The translations under genes and the position numbers were made by a program. A stretch of DNA of 64,000 bases from Phoma sp. XZ068. Taxonomy: Eukaryota > Ascomycota > Dothideomycetes > Pleosporales > Didymellaceae. The notes below the pieces were generated by a model. That model was not told the DNA's origin. It saw nothing but the letters and a program-made list of their open reading frames with translations, and did not search any database. Positions 1-10,593 of this stretch are shown here, one piece after another. The number at the start of each line of letters is the position of its first letter. Position 1 is the first letter of the stretch. The stretch is taken from contig RBKR01000019.1 of the NCBI GenBank assembly GCA_004835665.1, forward strand, positions 1,116,001 to 1,180,000, written 5' to 3'.

Positions 1-508
1 AATTTTTTATGCCAATTTGTCGGGTCGGTTTCTTCGCTCAGCTGGTAGGTTAATGGCTTTTCCTAGCTCTGCATGTCTACTACACATACCTAAGCAAAGT
101 AGTCGTGTGTCTTACAAACAGGAGTCGTATACGGCATGTAGATCCTGCAACACCGTCCCCTTTACTGTGCTAAGTTCTTCTATACTTTTCTTTCGGTTCT
201 AAAGATGATTAGGATGCAGTGCCTACTAAGCATTGCTGCATCCAGATATGACCCACTCCTTGTTCCGGGGTTACGACCTGGGTCGGTCGCGCGCACGGAC
301 ACAGTACGATCCGAATCCGCGCGCTTTGCTCAAAGTAGCTAGTCCTGCTGCAAGGTCATCATCTTACATTATGGCCGTTTACAGGTTCCCAGTGCCCAGT
401 GGAGGAAACTTTTCGAAGGCACATAAAGACAGCTATATTTCAGTCGTAATCTAGTAGTTCTCGACATTTCCCACACACTGTCAATTTCGACGTCTGCAAT
501 CTTTAACC
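1..508. other. Upstream region, no gene seen
   Basis: Only short open frames without recognisable domains or splice context occur here. The last 100 bases or so presumably hold the promoter and 5' leader of the aldo/keto reductase that starts at 509. Confidence 0.5.
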
Positions 509-1649
509 ATGGCCTCACAAATGAAATACGTTAGGTATGTCCCTATACTCTTCTCCTAAATTCCTCCTAATTGCTTAAACAGAGTCGGAAAGTCTGGGCT
601 CAAAGTCTCTCGGGTCATTCTTGGCTGTATGAGCTTCGGCGATAAAGATTGGCAGCCTTGGCTCCTGAATGAGGATGAAGCTCTTCCTATACTGAAATAT
701 GCCTTCGATCAAGGCATCAACACGTGGGATGTTGCCGATACCTACTCGAACGGAAAATCAGAGGAGATCCTTGGCGCAGCAATCAAGCACTACAACATCC
801 CTCGTGCAGAGCTTGTTATTATGTCCAAGTGCTTCCAATTTGTAGACCAAAACAGAGGCCGTATAGACCCCGCAGCGCTGACAAGCAATGATGGACCTCG
901 GGTTAACCAAGTTGGTTTATCTAGAAAGCATATACTTGATGCGGTCGACCGGAGTGTTGAGCGTCTAGGCACTTACATCGATGTGCTGCAGATTCACCGG
1001 ATGGATCGTGACGTCCCACCGGAGGAGATCATGAAAGCCCTGAATGATGTCGTCGAGAGCGGAAAGGTTCGATACATCGGGGCCAGCTCGGTTAGTGCAA
1101 CCATATGAGGACCAGAGGAGATTATTATCAGGCTGACTTTGTTCAATCCAGATGGCAGCCTGGGAATTCCAGATGCTACAGAATGTTGCTAGAGAGAACA
1201 GCTGGCACCAATTCATCTCCATGCAAGGAATGTATAATCTCCTCTACCGTGAGGAGGAGAGGGAAATGAACCCATACTGCAACGCAACTGGCGTTGGCTT
1301 GTTTCCGTGGTCTCCCCTAGCGGCAGGTGTCCTGGCACATCCCTGGACTGACCGTAGCGACCCTCGGGAGCAGAACGATCCGTTCCTCCAGATGCTTTTC
1401 CGCAGTGGCAAAGAAGGTGCGGATCAGGGCATAGTTCAACGCGTTGAAGAGCTTGCAAAGAAGAAGGGAATTTCCATGGCTCAAGTCGCCCAGGCGTGGC
1501 TAATCCATAAGAAAGGCATACCTATATGCGGACTTGAGTCAAAGGAGAGAATTGATCAGGCAGTCGGATCGTTGAAGGTAGAGCTAACTCAGGACGAACA
1601 ACATTATCTAGAGGAACTCTATGTTTCCAAATCACCATTTCCTTTCTAA
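509..1649 (+). CDS. Aldo/keto reductase (NADPH-dependent, fungal AAD/norsolorinate-reductase-like)
   Basis: Three exons are read as 509-534, 583-1090 and 1152-1649, with introns 535-582 and 1091-1151 (both GT-AG), giving 343 aa, the usual family length. The first intron joins the N-terminal strand segment (VGKSGLKVSRVILG) to a start ATG at 509. The second removes a frame break between GASS and MAAWEFQ. The catalytic tetrad is visible: D and Y in WDVADTYSNG, K in VIMSKCF and H in DVLQIHRMD. The YNLLYREEEREMNPYC block is typical of fungal AKRs that reduce aldehydes or ketones of secondary or aromatic metabolites. The protein is cytosolic with no signal peptide. It is not in an operon or an obvious biosynthetic cluster, so the substrate cannot be named. 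Confidence 0.93.
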
Positions 1650-1884
1650 GATAGATGTTATGGTTTGTACAACTTATATGAGTCGTTTTTATATTAAATT
1701 TTCTACATTAATTTAGATGTTCACATTGTATAGAATATTACAACTAAGACAAAATAGTCTCAGATTGACTGAACAGACAGAATGGCTTGGTAAGAAACGG
1801 GAGATAAACAGGATAGTGAGGTTGCGATTCGGGGAGCGAGACTGCACAAGAACCCCTTTCATAGAATCGCCCTAGTATAATCTA

Positions 1885-2107
1885 AGCGTGACTAACTTTA
1901 TTGTAATTAATCTGAACTTTGTATATGGCCGCTTTTTAGGCACTGTGCTGGAAGAGCAAGTCAAAATAACTAAGCGAGTTTCTCAAACAGGCGCCGAGGC
2001 CGTCTGCACAAAGGCTGTTATTTCTGGCGGCATCCTCCTGCACAATTGTAGGACGGATTTAAAGGAGGTACATGCCTTATCAGCGAATACCCGCTGTTGT
2101 ATGGTTT
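1885..2107 (+). repeat. Degenerate dispersed repeat, copy 1
   Basis: This stretch matches 13900-14125 in the same orientation. Best conserved are the blocks around 2025-2051 (TCTGGCGGCAT, then TGCACAATTGTAGG) and 2068-2103 (GGAGGTACATGCCTTA, then GCTGTTGTATG), with a weaker upstream match (CTGAACTTTG...ATA...CGCTTTT). A 113-residue open frame runs through it but resembles no protein I know. It may be the relic of a small transposon or solo LTR; no termini or target duplications could be identified. Confidence 0.6.
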
Positions 2108-2599
2108 TGCCCCTGAATCCCTCCTTCTCTACTCATCTGGGGGGACAACTGTTTTTTAGTACTGTATTGTATCTTCTAGGTAACGAGTGGAAGGCCAGAC
2201 ATCTGGCGCCGCCACTGTCAAAGCTATAATGGTGCGAATGAGTCTAGCAACAAATGAGATCCCAGGGAGCAGGTCCAGTAGCGCTGGATACTCAGTCAAT
2301 CTATGCTCTGCCTATTCTTATAGGCTAGCTCTGGTGCTGTAGCTCACTGATGATCTTTGGTCATTCGTGTCCCGCTTTTGTGCCTGTCTTTCAAGCTAGT
2401 CTTCTGGGTTAATGCCTTGCAGCTATTTCATAGGTCAATTATCTAGTATCTTAGTACAATAACGTCAAGTTATATCTCTTGATTCCGTACTCGAGGCTGT
2501 TACTGAAATTCTCTTCCTCCGCAAAACAATCTGTGCACGAGATTCGTTACTGAGGTGAGTGGTGCGCCTTTGTATTGATGGTACGCTAACAATTGAAGA

Positions 2600-2880
2600 T
2601 CACGCTCTGCCGCTCCGCAGCCATGAATAACCTCGCTCATCTTCTTGCAAAGCTGTGTTGCTATGAGGAGTCTCTTGCACTGTACGAAAGAGCATGCGCT
2701 GGGTTTCACGTTGTCTATAATGAGGATCAACCAGAATCGTGCGTGTCGCCAAGGTTATGCTATGGCTAGAATTGATGCAACAAAGACCAGCGTACACCTG
2801 TACTCGCCGCAACAACAAGATAGCAATTTCGGTGTACATACAGGGAAGGTGTCAAAGTTCGCACCTGGGCTAGCAGAAAT
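2600..2880 (+). pseudogene. TPR (kinesin-light-chain-like) gene relic
   Basis: From the ATG at 2623 the frame reads as one tetratricopeptide unit, AMNNLAHLLAKLCCYEESLA then LYERACAGFHVVYNEDQPES. This matches the NNLA...Y-EA-LY-RAL...HP pattern of fungal TPR_12/kinesin-light-chain repeats. Near 2740 the frame shifts by one and continues as RACRQGYAMARIDATK, which resembles the segment that normally follows such a repeat. No further repeats, NB-ARC domain or start context is present, so this is a fragment broken by a frameshift. It lies between the AKR gene and the small membrane protein, in a stretch that also carries a dispersed repeat. Confidence 0.5.
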
Positions 2881-3937
2881 TTAGCAAAAATTGGTATCAG
2901 AAGCTCAAAGACATCTTCGAAGTAAGAGTGTTTGATGTAGATTGATAAGCCGTAACATTATAGCAGAGCATAATTAGTCTACTTGCGTACATGTTTGCAT
3001 TAAACTATAATTATAATTTTTTGGTAGCTCTTGGTCAAAGACTTAGTCGTGACAGTAAGAATGAACGATAAGCAGGTCTCCAGCGCAAGCGAGTGTGGAA
3101 AAAACAAGTGGATCGCTGGCGTGGATGTTGGGACGCTTCTTAGCTTGTTTCTTCTCTGCGCAGCGAAACTCCTGGGATCTAGGTTCCTGCTGTCAAACTA
3201 GCTCCCAACGTTAAAATAACAAAACTACTTACTAATAAGTTCTCTGTAGACCTCCGAAGAAGCACTAGGGCTAAGTTAATATATTTCCATGTAACTTGGC
3301 GTCTTGCCGGGACGTCACGGCGGTACGAATCAAGCCAAAGCGATAGAATGACTTCCGCACGTAAGTCAGGAAACAAACAGATTAAGTGCTTCCAAGATAT
3401 CTCCTACGACTGATAAATTTCAAATATAAAAAGAACCTTATCGAGGCCAATACATCACTTGCTACCTAAGTCTCGAAGGCAGATCTGTTCTACACTGTCC
3501 GTAGTCACGCAGGCACTATCGCAGCTGCTGGCCCGGCTTACAGGATTAGATTGACAAAGGAGTCTAGAAAGTCAGCTAGAGCCGCTCGGTCGCTCGTGCT
3601 AGAAGTACAAAAGATACCGTACGCGTCTATGCTGATGCAGCGACGAAAGCTGAGGCTGAGGGGTCTGGCGCGCAAGGTTGGAGAATTAGTGAAGGCTGCG
3701 GGAAGCAAGTAGGATTGTACTCTAGTCTCAAAGTCGACACTTCTAGAGTATGTGAAAAATGAGCTTACCAAGCTTGGCATACACGAGCTGGAGAATGCTG
3801 GGGACATTCGTTACCCCTGAGACCATAAGGAAGGACAAGGACATGATGTTTGATGACTTGACCTGATAGACGAAAGCGCTTGGTTCTTGATAGGAAAGTG
3901 TGAGAAGATTATAGCTGAAATCACTACTGCTACTTCA
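2881..3937. other. Intergenic, AT-moderate; no supported gene
   Basis: No recognisable gene. Between about 3538 and 3807 both strands are open. The plus strand reads as a basic Arg/Lys/Leu-rich segment and the minus strand as a Ser-rich 89-residue frame. Neither resembles a known family, so this may be a relic or chance. Confidence 0.4.
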
Positions 3938-4477
3938 CTAATCTACTCTCTTCCCACTGGCTTTGAACAAGACCGTAGAACGACCAATTCTATCGAAGAC
4001 GCCACTGAAATGCCAGTTGATGTAGCCTCCGTCTCCCAAATTGATAACTTTTCCATCTTTGAACACTACCACCCTATACGGAATTGCATTTTGTACTGGG
4101 TCCATGTAGTCCACAACCGCCTCTGCTACCACATCATCACTGTTGAACAGGTATTCGAGCTGCTCGTTAATTACCAGGCAGTTGAGCGTGCTCTTGTGTC
4201 TGTAATACGCGAAGTAGTTGTGCAGTCGCTCTACCCATTGCGCGCGATTCATAGTAGCGTGATCTGCAGCGGAAATAGAGACGGGAACCGGACCGGTGGT
4301 CGGGAGGGTGCTGGCATCGAATTCAGACTTTTCGTTGCTGGGCCGTTCGTGGGTGGGAAGTCGAGTCAATGTTTTTTTGCGTACGAGCCTGAGATAGAGC
4401 GTTCCGAGAATGAAAGCTACTCCAAGTAGAGAGAGAAATAGTGAAGTTGAGGAAAGGAGTTGCATGGTGACAATCAT
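3938..4477 (-). CDS. Small membrane-anchored protein of unknown function
   Basis: A single exon encodes 179 aa (a second in-frame ATG at 4465 would give 175). Residues about 5-30 form one hydrophobic helix followed by Arg/Lys (LYLRLVRKKT), so the protein is either anchored with its C-terminus outside or carries an uncleaved signal. The C-terminal half (about 85-179) looks folded, with alternating strands ending in GDGGYINWHFSGVFDR. That Gly/Tyr/Ile/Asn/Trp motif recurs, as far as I recall, in small secreted fungal proteins of unknown function, but I cannot name the family. The gene is divergent from the ankyrin gene across 514 bases. It contains no cysteine-rich region, so a classical cysteine-knot effector is unlikely. 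Confidence 0.65.
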   Translation of the reverse strand: MIVTMQLLSSTSLFLSLLGVAFILGTLYLRLVRKKTLTRLPTHERPSNEKSEFDASTLPTTGPVPVSISAADHATMNRAQWVERLHNYFAYYRHKSTLNCLVINEQLEYLFNSDDVVAEAVVDYMDPVQNAIPYRVVVFKDGKVINLGDGGYINWHFSGVFDRIGRSTVLFKASGKRVD

Positions 4478-4991
4478 CTGAGTGCAGTCTACAGTCGGAG
4501 CAGAGTTAGCAAATTACATATTGGAATCCAACACGGCTGACTAAGCTGTACCTCAATGATCGGGTTGTTGTCGATCACGATTTGCGACAAGCACTATGGG
4601 CCTGAACCTGGAAGAATAATAAGTCGAGAGATCAGACTCGTGTCTCCAGCCGCTCTCTATACATGAGCTCCCCTCATCCCCAGGCAGAAATGGCGAAGGC
4701 GCTCTAGGCTGTCAGACTTTAGCGTGCTGCGACGCAGGAATACGTGGACAAATCAGCATTAAAATCCCGTTCTACAACCATACCATTTCACAGCCTCAAC
4801 CATTTTGGGGCTAAAACACAGTCGCAGATATGTCTTTCGGCGAGACCGAACTTTCCATGAGGCTGAAACCTTTGTGACTGCAGTAGTGCTAATATTGCCT
4901 CAACTTTGCCAGGCACTTGCGCTTCCCTTCTCCACTCTCTATACATGCTTTATCCCAGAAGAAAATTCTCACTACGTCTGCCGTGAAACCG
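4478..4991. promoter_or_regulatory. Divergent intergenic region (small membrane protein / ankyrin gene)
   Basis: This 514-base spacer between two divergent start codons must hold both promoters. I see no defined factor-binding sites. The open frame that extends upstream of 4992 is probably a 5' leader, because the conserved N-terminal domain begins at the ATG at 4992. Confidence 0.4.
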
Positions 4992-7941
4992 ATGGAGGTG
5001 TTCGGCGTGGTCGCTGGGGTAGCGAGTCTGAGCGAGCTCCTCCTAAAAGGCTTCAAGACCCTCCGAAAACTACAACACGATCTCAACGAAGCAAAAGATG
5101 AGGTTGAACGACTGGTTCGCGCGATGCAGCGCTTGCAACATGTTATGGACGAAGTAGAGACGCTAGGAGTTTGTCACGGAATAGACGATGAGTCGCTCTG
5201 GACACGGTCCAGCCTCACCACTCAATGGGATGAGCACTCCAGCTCCATGAAGGCAGACCTGCTAGGGCTCGTGGCAAAGCTAGATTATTTACAGGTAGCG
5301 TTCGAAAAGCCAAGCAAGACGAGGAACGACGTCCGGGCGAGATTTAGGAAGGTGTTCGCGGAGCACGATATTGAGCGGTATGAGCGCATACTACAGGATC
5401 ACCGAGCGGGCTTCTCGTTCATGCTAAGCGTCCTAGCGGAGTAAGTGGGTTGCGCAGCCATACACAATGATCGGCGCGTGATCACGGATATCGGTACTGA
5501 CTGGTGGCGACAGACGACGTCAAAGAAGCATCGCGAGCGAATTAAAGGCGCAGAGGAAGTACCTGCAGATGATAGCCGCCAACTCGTTACCTGCACATAC
5601 GAGTCAGACGATCATCATAGCGAACACAACGAACGTACAGAAGATCTCGAATACCTCACAGACATTGCGACTTGAAAGCAGTATTCAGAAAATGGTAGCT
5701 AACAAATTTGATGAAATGCCTTGCAAGAGCATCGAAGACGGACACACGAAGGAGATTGTCCAATCAGCGGTGACCCACACAAACGCCCACATTCAAACAG
5801 GTCCTGAAATCGATGGACTCTCCAACTTCTATGCCACGAGTCGCAGACCACAGATAACAGGGCTACCAACCGACAAAACATTGGCCAAACACGGGATCTA
5901 CTGTCGAGTATTTACATACAATATCCCACTCGGTACATTCTCAGCTCGGAAAGTGACCACGAAGAAATTATGGCGAGGACAGTCGAGGGAGACATCGAGC
6001 TGGCATCTTGAGATGGTTTTGTATCCGTTAGAGGTTCTCAGCAAAGTCGTGTTCCGGCTCAATCTCGAATGGGGCCCGTCCGTGGCGTTCAGGTTTGGAG
6101 CAAAATTACATGCTTTCAACTCGAGTCCAGAATTGAAGAGACATCTAAACACGGGTAACATCTCCGCCATCTTGAGAATGTTTGAGGAAGGGTATGCACA
6201 TCCGACAGACTTGATTGCGCCTTCCGGAAACACGCTACTACATGTCAGTCCTCCTACTAAGAGACTTGGAAACCAGTGCTGATACTGACGCACGCATAGG
6301 AAGCAGCAATGAGACATGGCTTAGGTGTACCAAATATGCTCGAGCTTTGTCGGGTTTTGCTCGAAGCATCAGTAGACCCTAACATGATGAATCTAAGGAA
6401 ACGGTGATTATACCCTTCGTCAGACGAGAGTGCCTCGACGCTGATAAGGTCGCAGAACACCATTAATGCAGTGTTGTCAAATAATGCAAGAAGGAGATGC
6501 AATCAACAGACGAATGCTGCCTATGGCCACTCTTCTTCTTGAGTACCACGCAGATCTATCATTTCGCGACGATTCCGGAGAATCAGCCTGTCTACTTATC
6601 TTCCAATCTGGCTGTGGTCTAGAATACATGCAAAACATCCTCTATCGGCTCATCAGTTTAGACGTCTACCAGAGCTTCCAGTCTAAAGACCTCTGGCTAG
6701 TCTCGTCCATCGCCCGCACGTTGCCCACATTCCGCCAACGCCTCGAAGGCGAATTGCGCGATCTCCGCACACCAACTGGTCTTTCTTCTAGCATCCGGCC
6801 CCGGTATGAGAAGATCCTGGAACTTGACGCTGAGAAGCAGAAAGATTGGATCGCTAATGCCCCTCCGCCCGACAGGGTGTCCTTCATGAAAGCAGTCTGC
6901 TCGTACGGTACACCCGAGATGGTGCAGCCATTCATCGAAAGCTCTATCGACTTGAACGAGGTTGGTGGCCCTAACGATAAACTCTACACTCGGTACGCCG
7001 CAAGAATGGGCAATCTTGGCGTGCTTATTGCGCTTGTGAAAGCAGGTGCCAGTCTTGAACAAAAGGAGTGGTTCTGGCGCAATAATAATCTCTGCGCTTC
7101 AGCGTTGGAGGAGCTGCTCGAGAGATGGGCTTTCATCTCAGCAGGAAAGACTGTGCAGGGCAAGGAAGCGCCATCCGTGGAAAAGGAGTGCTGGATTTTG
7201 AATTGGTTGCTTAAGCAGCCAGGCCACAAGAGCAGTAACGCACTCTATTGCGCAATGCTCGAGAACCAAAATCACCCTGCTGTATTTGACAAGATCCTTA
7301 AGGCCGGCTACGGCCGACGAGACGGCCAAGCGCCATCATCCGATCACGTCAAGTACACAGGCTCTGAAGTCGTTGAAGCTGTCAAAACTCGGAATCCTTG
7401 TCTCAAGACCTTTCTTGATGCCGGGCTTGCACTCGAATGCGAAGACTGGCGAGGACTCTCGGCGGTCATTTACGCCATCGACATGGGCGCGACAGAAGAC
7501 CTGAAGCTACTCATAGATGCTGGCGCAAATGTAGAGAGGAGGTGCGGGTTTGGTATGACACCCTTGGAACTCGCGAGCAGCAATTTGCGCGCGGGACATC
7601 CGCGAAAGCGCAATAGGGGGCTCGTAGATCCCTGGGGCTTGAAGGACGAATCTTTCGAGCTGGAGACAGATAGAGAGATTTATTCGATCTTGGTCAAGGC
7701 GCTGGAGAAGAATGGCAAAACAGTGCTTCCACTGTGTAGGTTTCACCCCAGGTGTTCCTTTAATCCATCTCGGAATTGCTTGACTAATTGAATTGCTCTA
7801 GTGCTCTGGAACGAACCTAGTACGCGCACGATATCATGGCGTGATTCTAAACTGGTGCAACTTGCTGTTGTAATGTTAATGACCATAATGGTTTTCGAGG
7901 GAGGGATCATATTTCAGTCTAAATTTGGAACCGCAGGCTGA
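4992..7941 (+). CDS. PF17111-like N-terminal domain / ankyrin-type protein, NLR-like but without NTPase
   Basis: Exons are 4992-5440, 5514-6243, 6300-6403, 6510-7735 and 7802-7941, about 882 aa. The start MEVFGVVAGVASLSELLLKG followed by a helical heptad region (to about residue 110) is the fungal N-terminal helical domain (PF17111-like) found on STAND/NLR proteins. A middle region contains LRLNLEWGPSVAFRFG, often seen in fungal ankyrin proteins. It is followed by poorly conserved ankyrin units, for example SGNTLLHEAAMRHG, MATLLLEYHADLSFRD and DWRGLSAVIYAIDMGATEDL. No P-loop or NACHT/NB-ARC domain is present. Intron 6404-6509 is the weakest join: donor GTGATT follows an in-frame CGG and the frame otherwise stops at 6405, so a partly decayed gene is possible. 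Likely cytosolic; a role in self/non-self recognition or signalling is inference. Confidence 0.72.
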
Positions 7942-8669
7942 AGCAGCCAAGATCCGGCTCTTCAACTCGACCTCTTAGGTGTCCTACTTGACCTTGACGT
8001 CTCTGTGTGATTCAATGCCGGGCCGGGCCAGGCGGAAGTTCTGATATCGTCGAAAGTAAAATTCGGCAGCTGGGACAGAGTTTCTACGGGTTCGAGACAG
8101 ATGTCCTGCCAACTTGCATAGTCTTACTGTACTAATCATGTAAAACATGATCCTAGCTTTTCTGATAAAGTGTCTACCTACAGTGTTGATAGCTGTTGTG
8201 GTTTAGAGGCGCAAGGCTTCGAAGTCAGTAAAAATTACGCAAGCAAAACCTCTAGGAACGTTCCACTTAGCATAAGTATACATGATGATATAATTCTTCC
8301 ACGACGTGTAACCAGATATGCTCCCCTCACTTCTTACCTACGCCAATGATTCCTATCAAACTGCTTTCCTGACTTTCACATAGTGTGCTGCATTATCACG
8401 ATTATGTCACAGGGTGCGTCTCGTGACCCAGGGATAGACGTTAATGTTCATCCCTGCGCAGAATACAACAACTTAGTATAAGCATTATGCAACGCGGGGA
8501 CGACTGCTTTTTGTCTAATTATGAACGAAAAACATGACACCAGGTAAGCACTACTATACTAGAATATCTATTACAGTACCTAAGGTTATAGACATTAAGT
8601 TATCATAAGATGTAGAGACTAGGTATATTTTCTTATTAGTATTTATTAAGGCTTCGTACAGTGTGTAGC
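7942..8669. other. Intergenic, AT-rich toward 8.5-8.65 kb
   Basis: No gene seen. The stretch 8480-8660 is rich in TA and poor in CA/TG. It abuts the decayed transposase and may be its mutated continuation. Confidence 0.4.
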
Positions 8670-9100
8670 CTAGAGGTCGTTGGTATAGAGCGGGCAACTG
8701 TCAACGCCATACTGAGCGATTTTGCGCTGCAACAGAATGAAACAGTACTTGTACTTCTTATAAGAGTTAGCCTTGAGGCGCTGGCTGTTGATACCGGACG
8801 TCTATCGCGAGATGAGTTGGATGCGGTGGCGGTGGATAAAGCAGTCAGCCTAGCACTTTCCTACGTATCTCTGCGCGATCCTAGCGGCAAAGTTGCCTGT
8901 TGTTTCTCTTGTAGGTCAAAGACCCCGCTGGGTAAGCTTGTCTATACACTTTACAAGCACTCGCTCTTGTTGTTAACTGAAGTTTTGTTGTTGTTGTTAG
9001 GTGACGGTGCATATGGAGTGCACAGACACGGTACGTTAATTCTAGTTTCAGCTCAACTGCATTTTGCTGGAACAGAAGCCTTGTTAAAATTTACAGAGAC
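8670..9100 (-). mobile_element. Decayed pogo/Tc5-type DNA transposase fragment
   Basis: Read on the minus strand in one frame with several stops, this encodes segments typical of the N-terminal DNA-binding half of fungal pogo-like DDE transposases. In order they are QQERVLVKCIDKLTQRGL, PTRETTGNFAARIAQRYVGK, DCFIHRHRIQLISR, TSGINSQRLKANSYKKYKY and LLQRKIAQYGVD. The order and spacing fit HTH_psq plus HTH_Tnp_Tc5. Two stops fall where such proteins usually have Trp: TAG at 8850-8852 after GKC, and at 8802-8804 after ISR. TGG-to-TAG is the change expected from RIP on the opposite strand. The DDE catalytic half is absent. A 147-residue plus-strand frame across the same bases is only a shadow. No terminal inverted repeats were found. 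Confidence 0.68.
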
Positions 9101-9106
9101 CTAGCT

Positions 9107-10593
9107 CTAACCCAACTGAACCCTCATTTGAGTCTGACACCACACTCGCACAATATACAGTTTAACCGCATCAGTCGCCTGTTTATATTCAATCGCACCA
9201 AGATCATGGACCAGAGCGACCGGGTCTTCTTTCTTCGGATAGCGGATGGCGCGAACGGACTTGTATACGCCAACCGTACTATATCCTACTAGTCCGCACA
9301 ACCCTGGAGCGTGGTCAGAAGTCATCGCTTAAAAACAGGGCGATACGAACCAGCTGTAGGCTTGAGCACTACGTTACTTAAACCTTTCGCCATTCCAATG
9401 CTAAACCCGACGATGCCGTCTTCCTGTGCCCCATCGATTGGCTTTACGAACAAGTCCTTGAGGCCATCACCAAATCCATAAGCAAAGCTCTGTTGATGGT
9501 TAGACATCTCCAAACTTTATTTACCAGTATATACTTACTTGAGCACTAACTAGCAGCCCGCTCCTCAGTCCTGTTACGTTTTCAAACTGCCTGACTTCAT
9601 CCCCGTAGGATCGAGGCAGATTATGGAATCCTCTCGTTAATCCGTGCATTACAAGCATTGGGAGCTTTACGGGTGCAGTGACAACGCGGCATAGGCCTTT
9701 CCCGGTCCCAATAGCGACTTGTGCTGCTAGACGAGGCCCGCGCTTCACATCGCTGATGATCAATGACCGCGCAGGGTCGTCGTGATCGTCCTCCCGTTTC
9801 GACTTGTAACGGGTGAATATCGGACTGGTCTGACGACCCAGCTCCACGGGGCCAGCGATCAACCCAAGCGCCATTTCTTCAACGCAGTCAAAGAACCCGA
9901 GAAGAAGTCCAGATATAGGATCCATGGGATCACGCCTTGCGCCTGGGTATTGTGAAATCCTGCAACAAAGTTCAGTGCTGCTAGCTTGGGGGTAGAAGTG
10001 TACCACTCACAACTTCAGGTCCTTAGGCACGATAATTCCTTCCTTAACAAGTACTGCAGCCGCCAGCGGCGAGAGCGCCATGGTCGTCCGCCTCACTAGC
10101 CATGTGGCGGGACGGTCGTGCAAGATATTGCACAGTCTGACACCTACAAGGTTCGCAGTTGTGACAGGCTCGGTGAGGTAGTAATTGAGCATCGGTGCTG
10201 TTGTTGATATTGCTACACGCGTTGACGGAGAAGAAGGCTGTGCGAGGAGAACTCGCTCGGATTCCTGCATTTGCTGCTCCATTCTGACCGGACTTTCTGT
10301 CGGGAGGGACACATGTTGTTTGAGTGAATCCAATGGAGATGTAGGACGATCCACGGATGGATCAAACATCTCTCGCTTTTCATCTCGACTCTCTTCCGCG
10401 TCAAGTGTCATTTCATTGTCGGCGACCAATGGATAGTATTGCGGTGGTGTTGCAGAGTATAGATCAGCATTGTGGCCACCATGCTCACCATACGCCTGTG
10501 AGAAGTCCTGTGGGAAGGTCTCATTCTCTGTGTTACATCCGTCAGCATTTGAGAAGTTCCGTAGAGCCCTGCGATATTACCTTCTCCACTCAT
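9107..10593 (-). CDS. Stand-alone protein resembling the C-terminal tail of fungal sterol/UDP-glycosyltransferases
   Basis: Five exons: 10593-10581, 10527-10011, 9959-9539, 9489-9351 and 9303-9107, all GT-AG, 428 aa. The first exon is only 13 bases (ATG plus three codons and one base). Residues 1-110 are acidic and probably disordered. From about residue 115 the protein has Gly/Val-rich amphipathic blocks: VVPKDLKL-like, GLLLGFFDCVEEMALGLIAG, GTGKGLCRVVTAPVKLP, GLTRGFHNLPRSYGDEVR, SFAYGFGDGLKDLFVKPIDG and GLVGYSTVGVYKSVR. These are the blocks that follow the GT1/GT28 catalytic domain in fungal UDP-glucose:sterol glucosyltransferases. The catalytic domain itself, with its UDP-binding motif, is absent. 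The blocks suggest membrane or lipid association. All exons stay in frame, so this is an intact short gene and not an obvious truncation. The transposase relic ends 7 bases from its stop codon. Confidence 0.72.

Noticed and set aside
8661..9104. 147-residue plus-strand frame
   Set aside because: The opposite strand carries recognisable transposase segments; the plus frame is Leu/Val-rich with no features.
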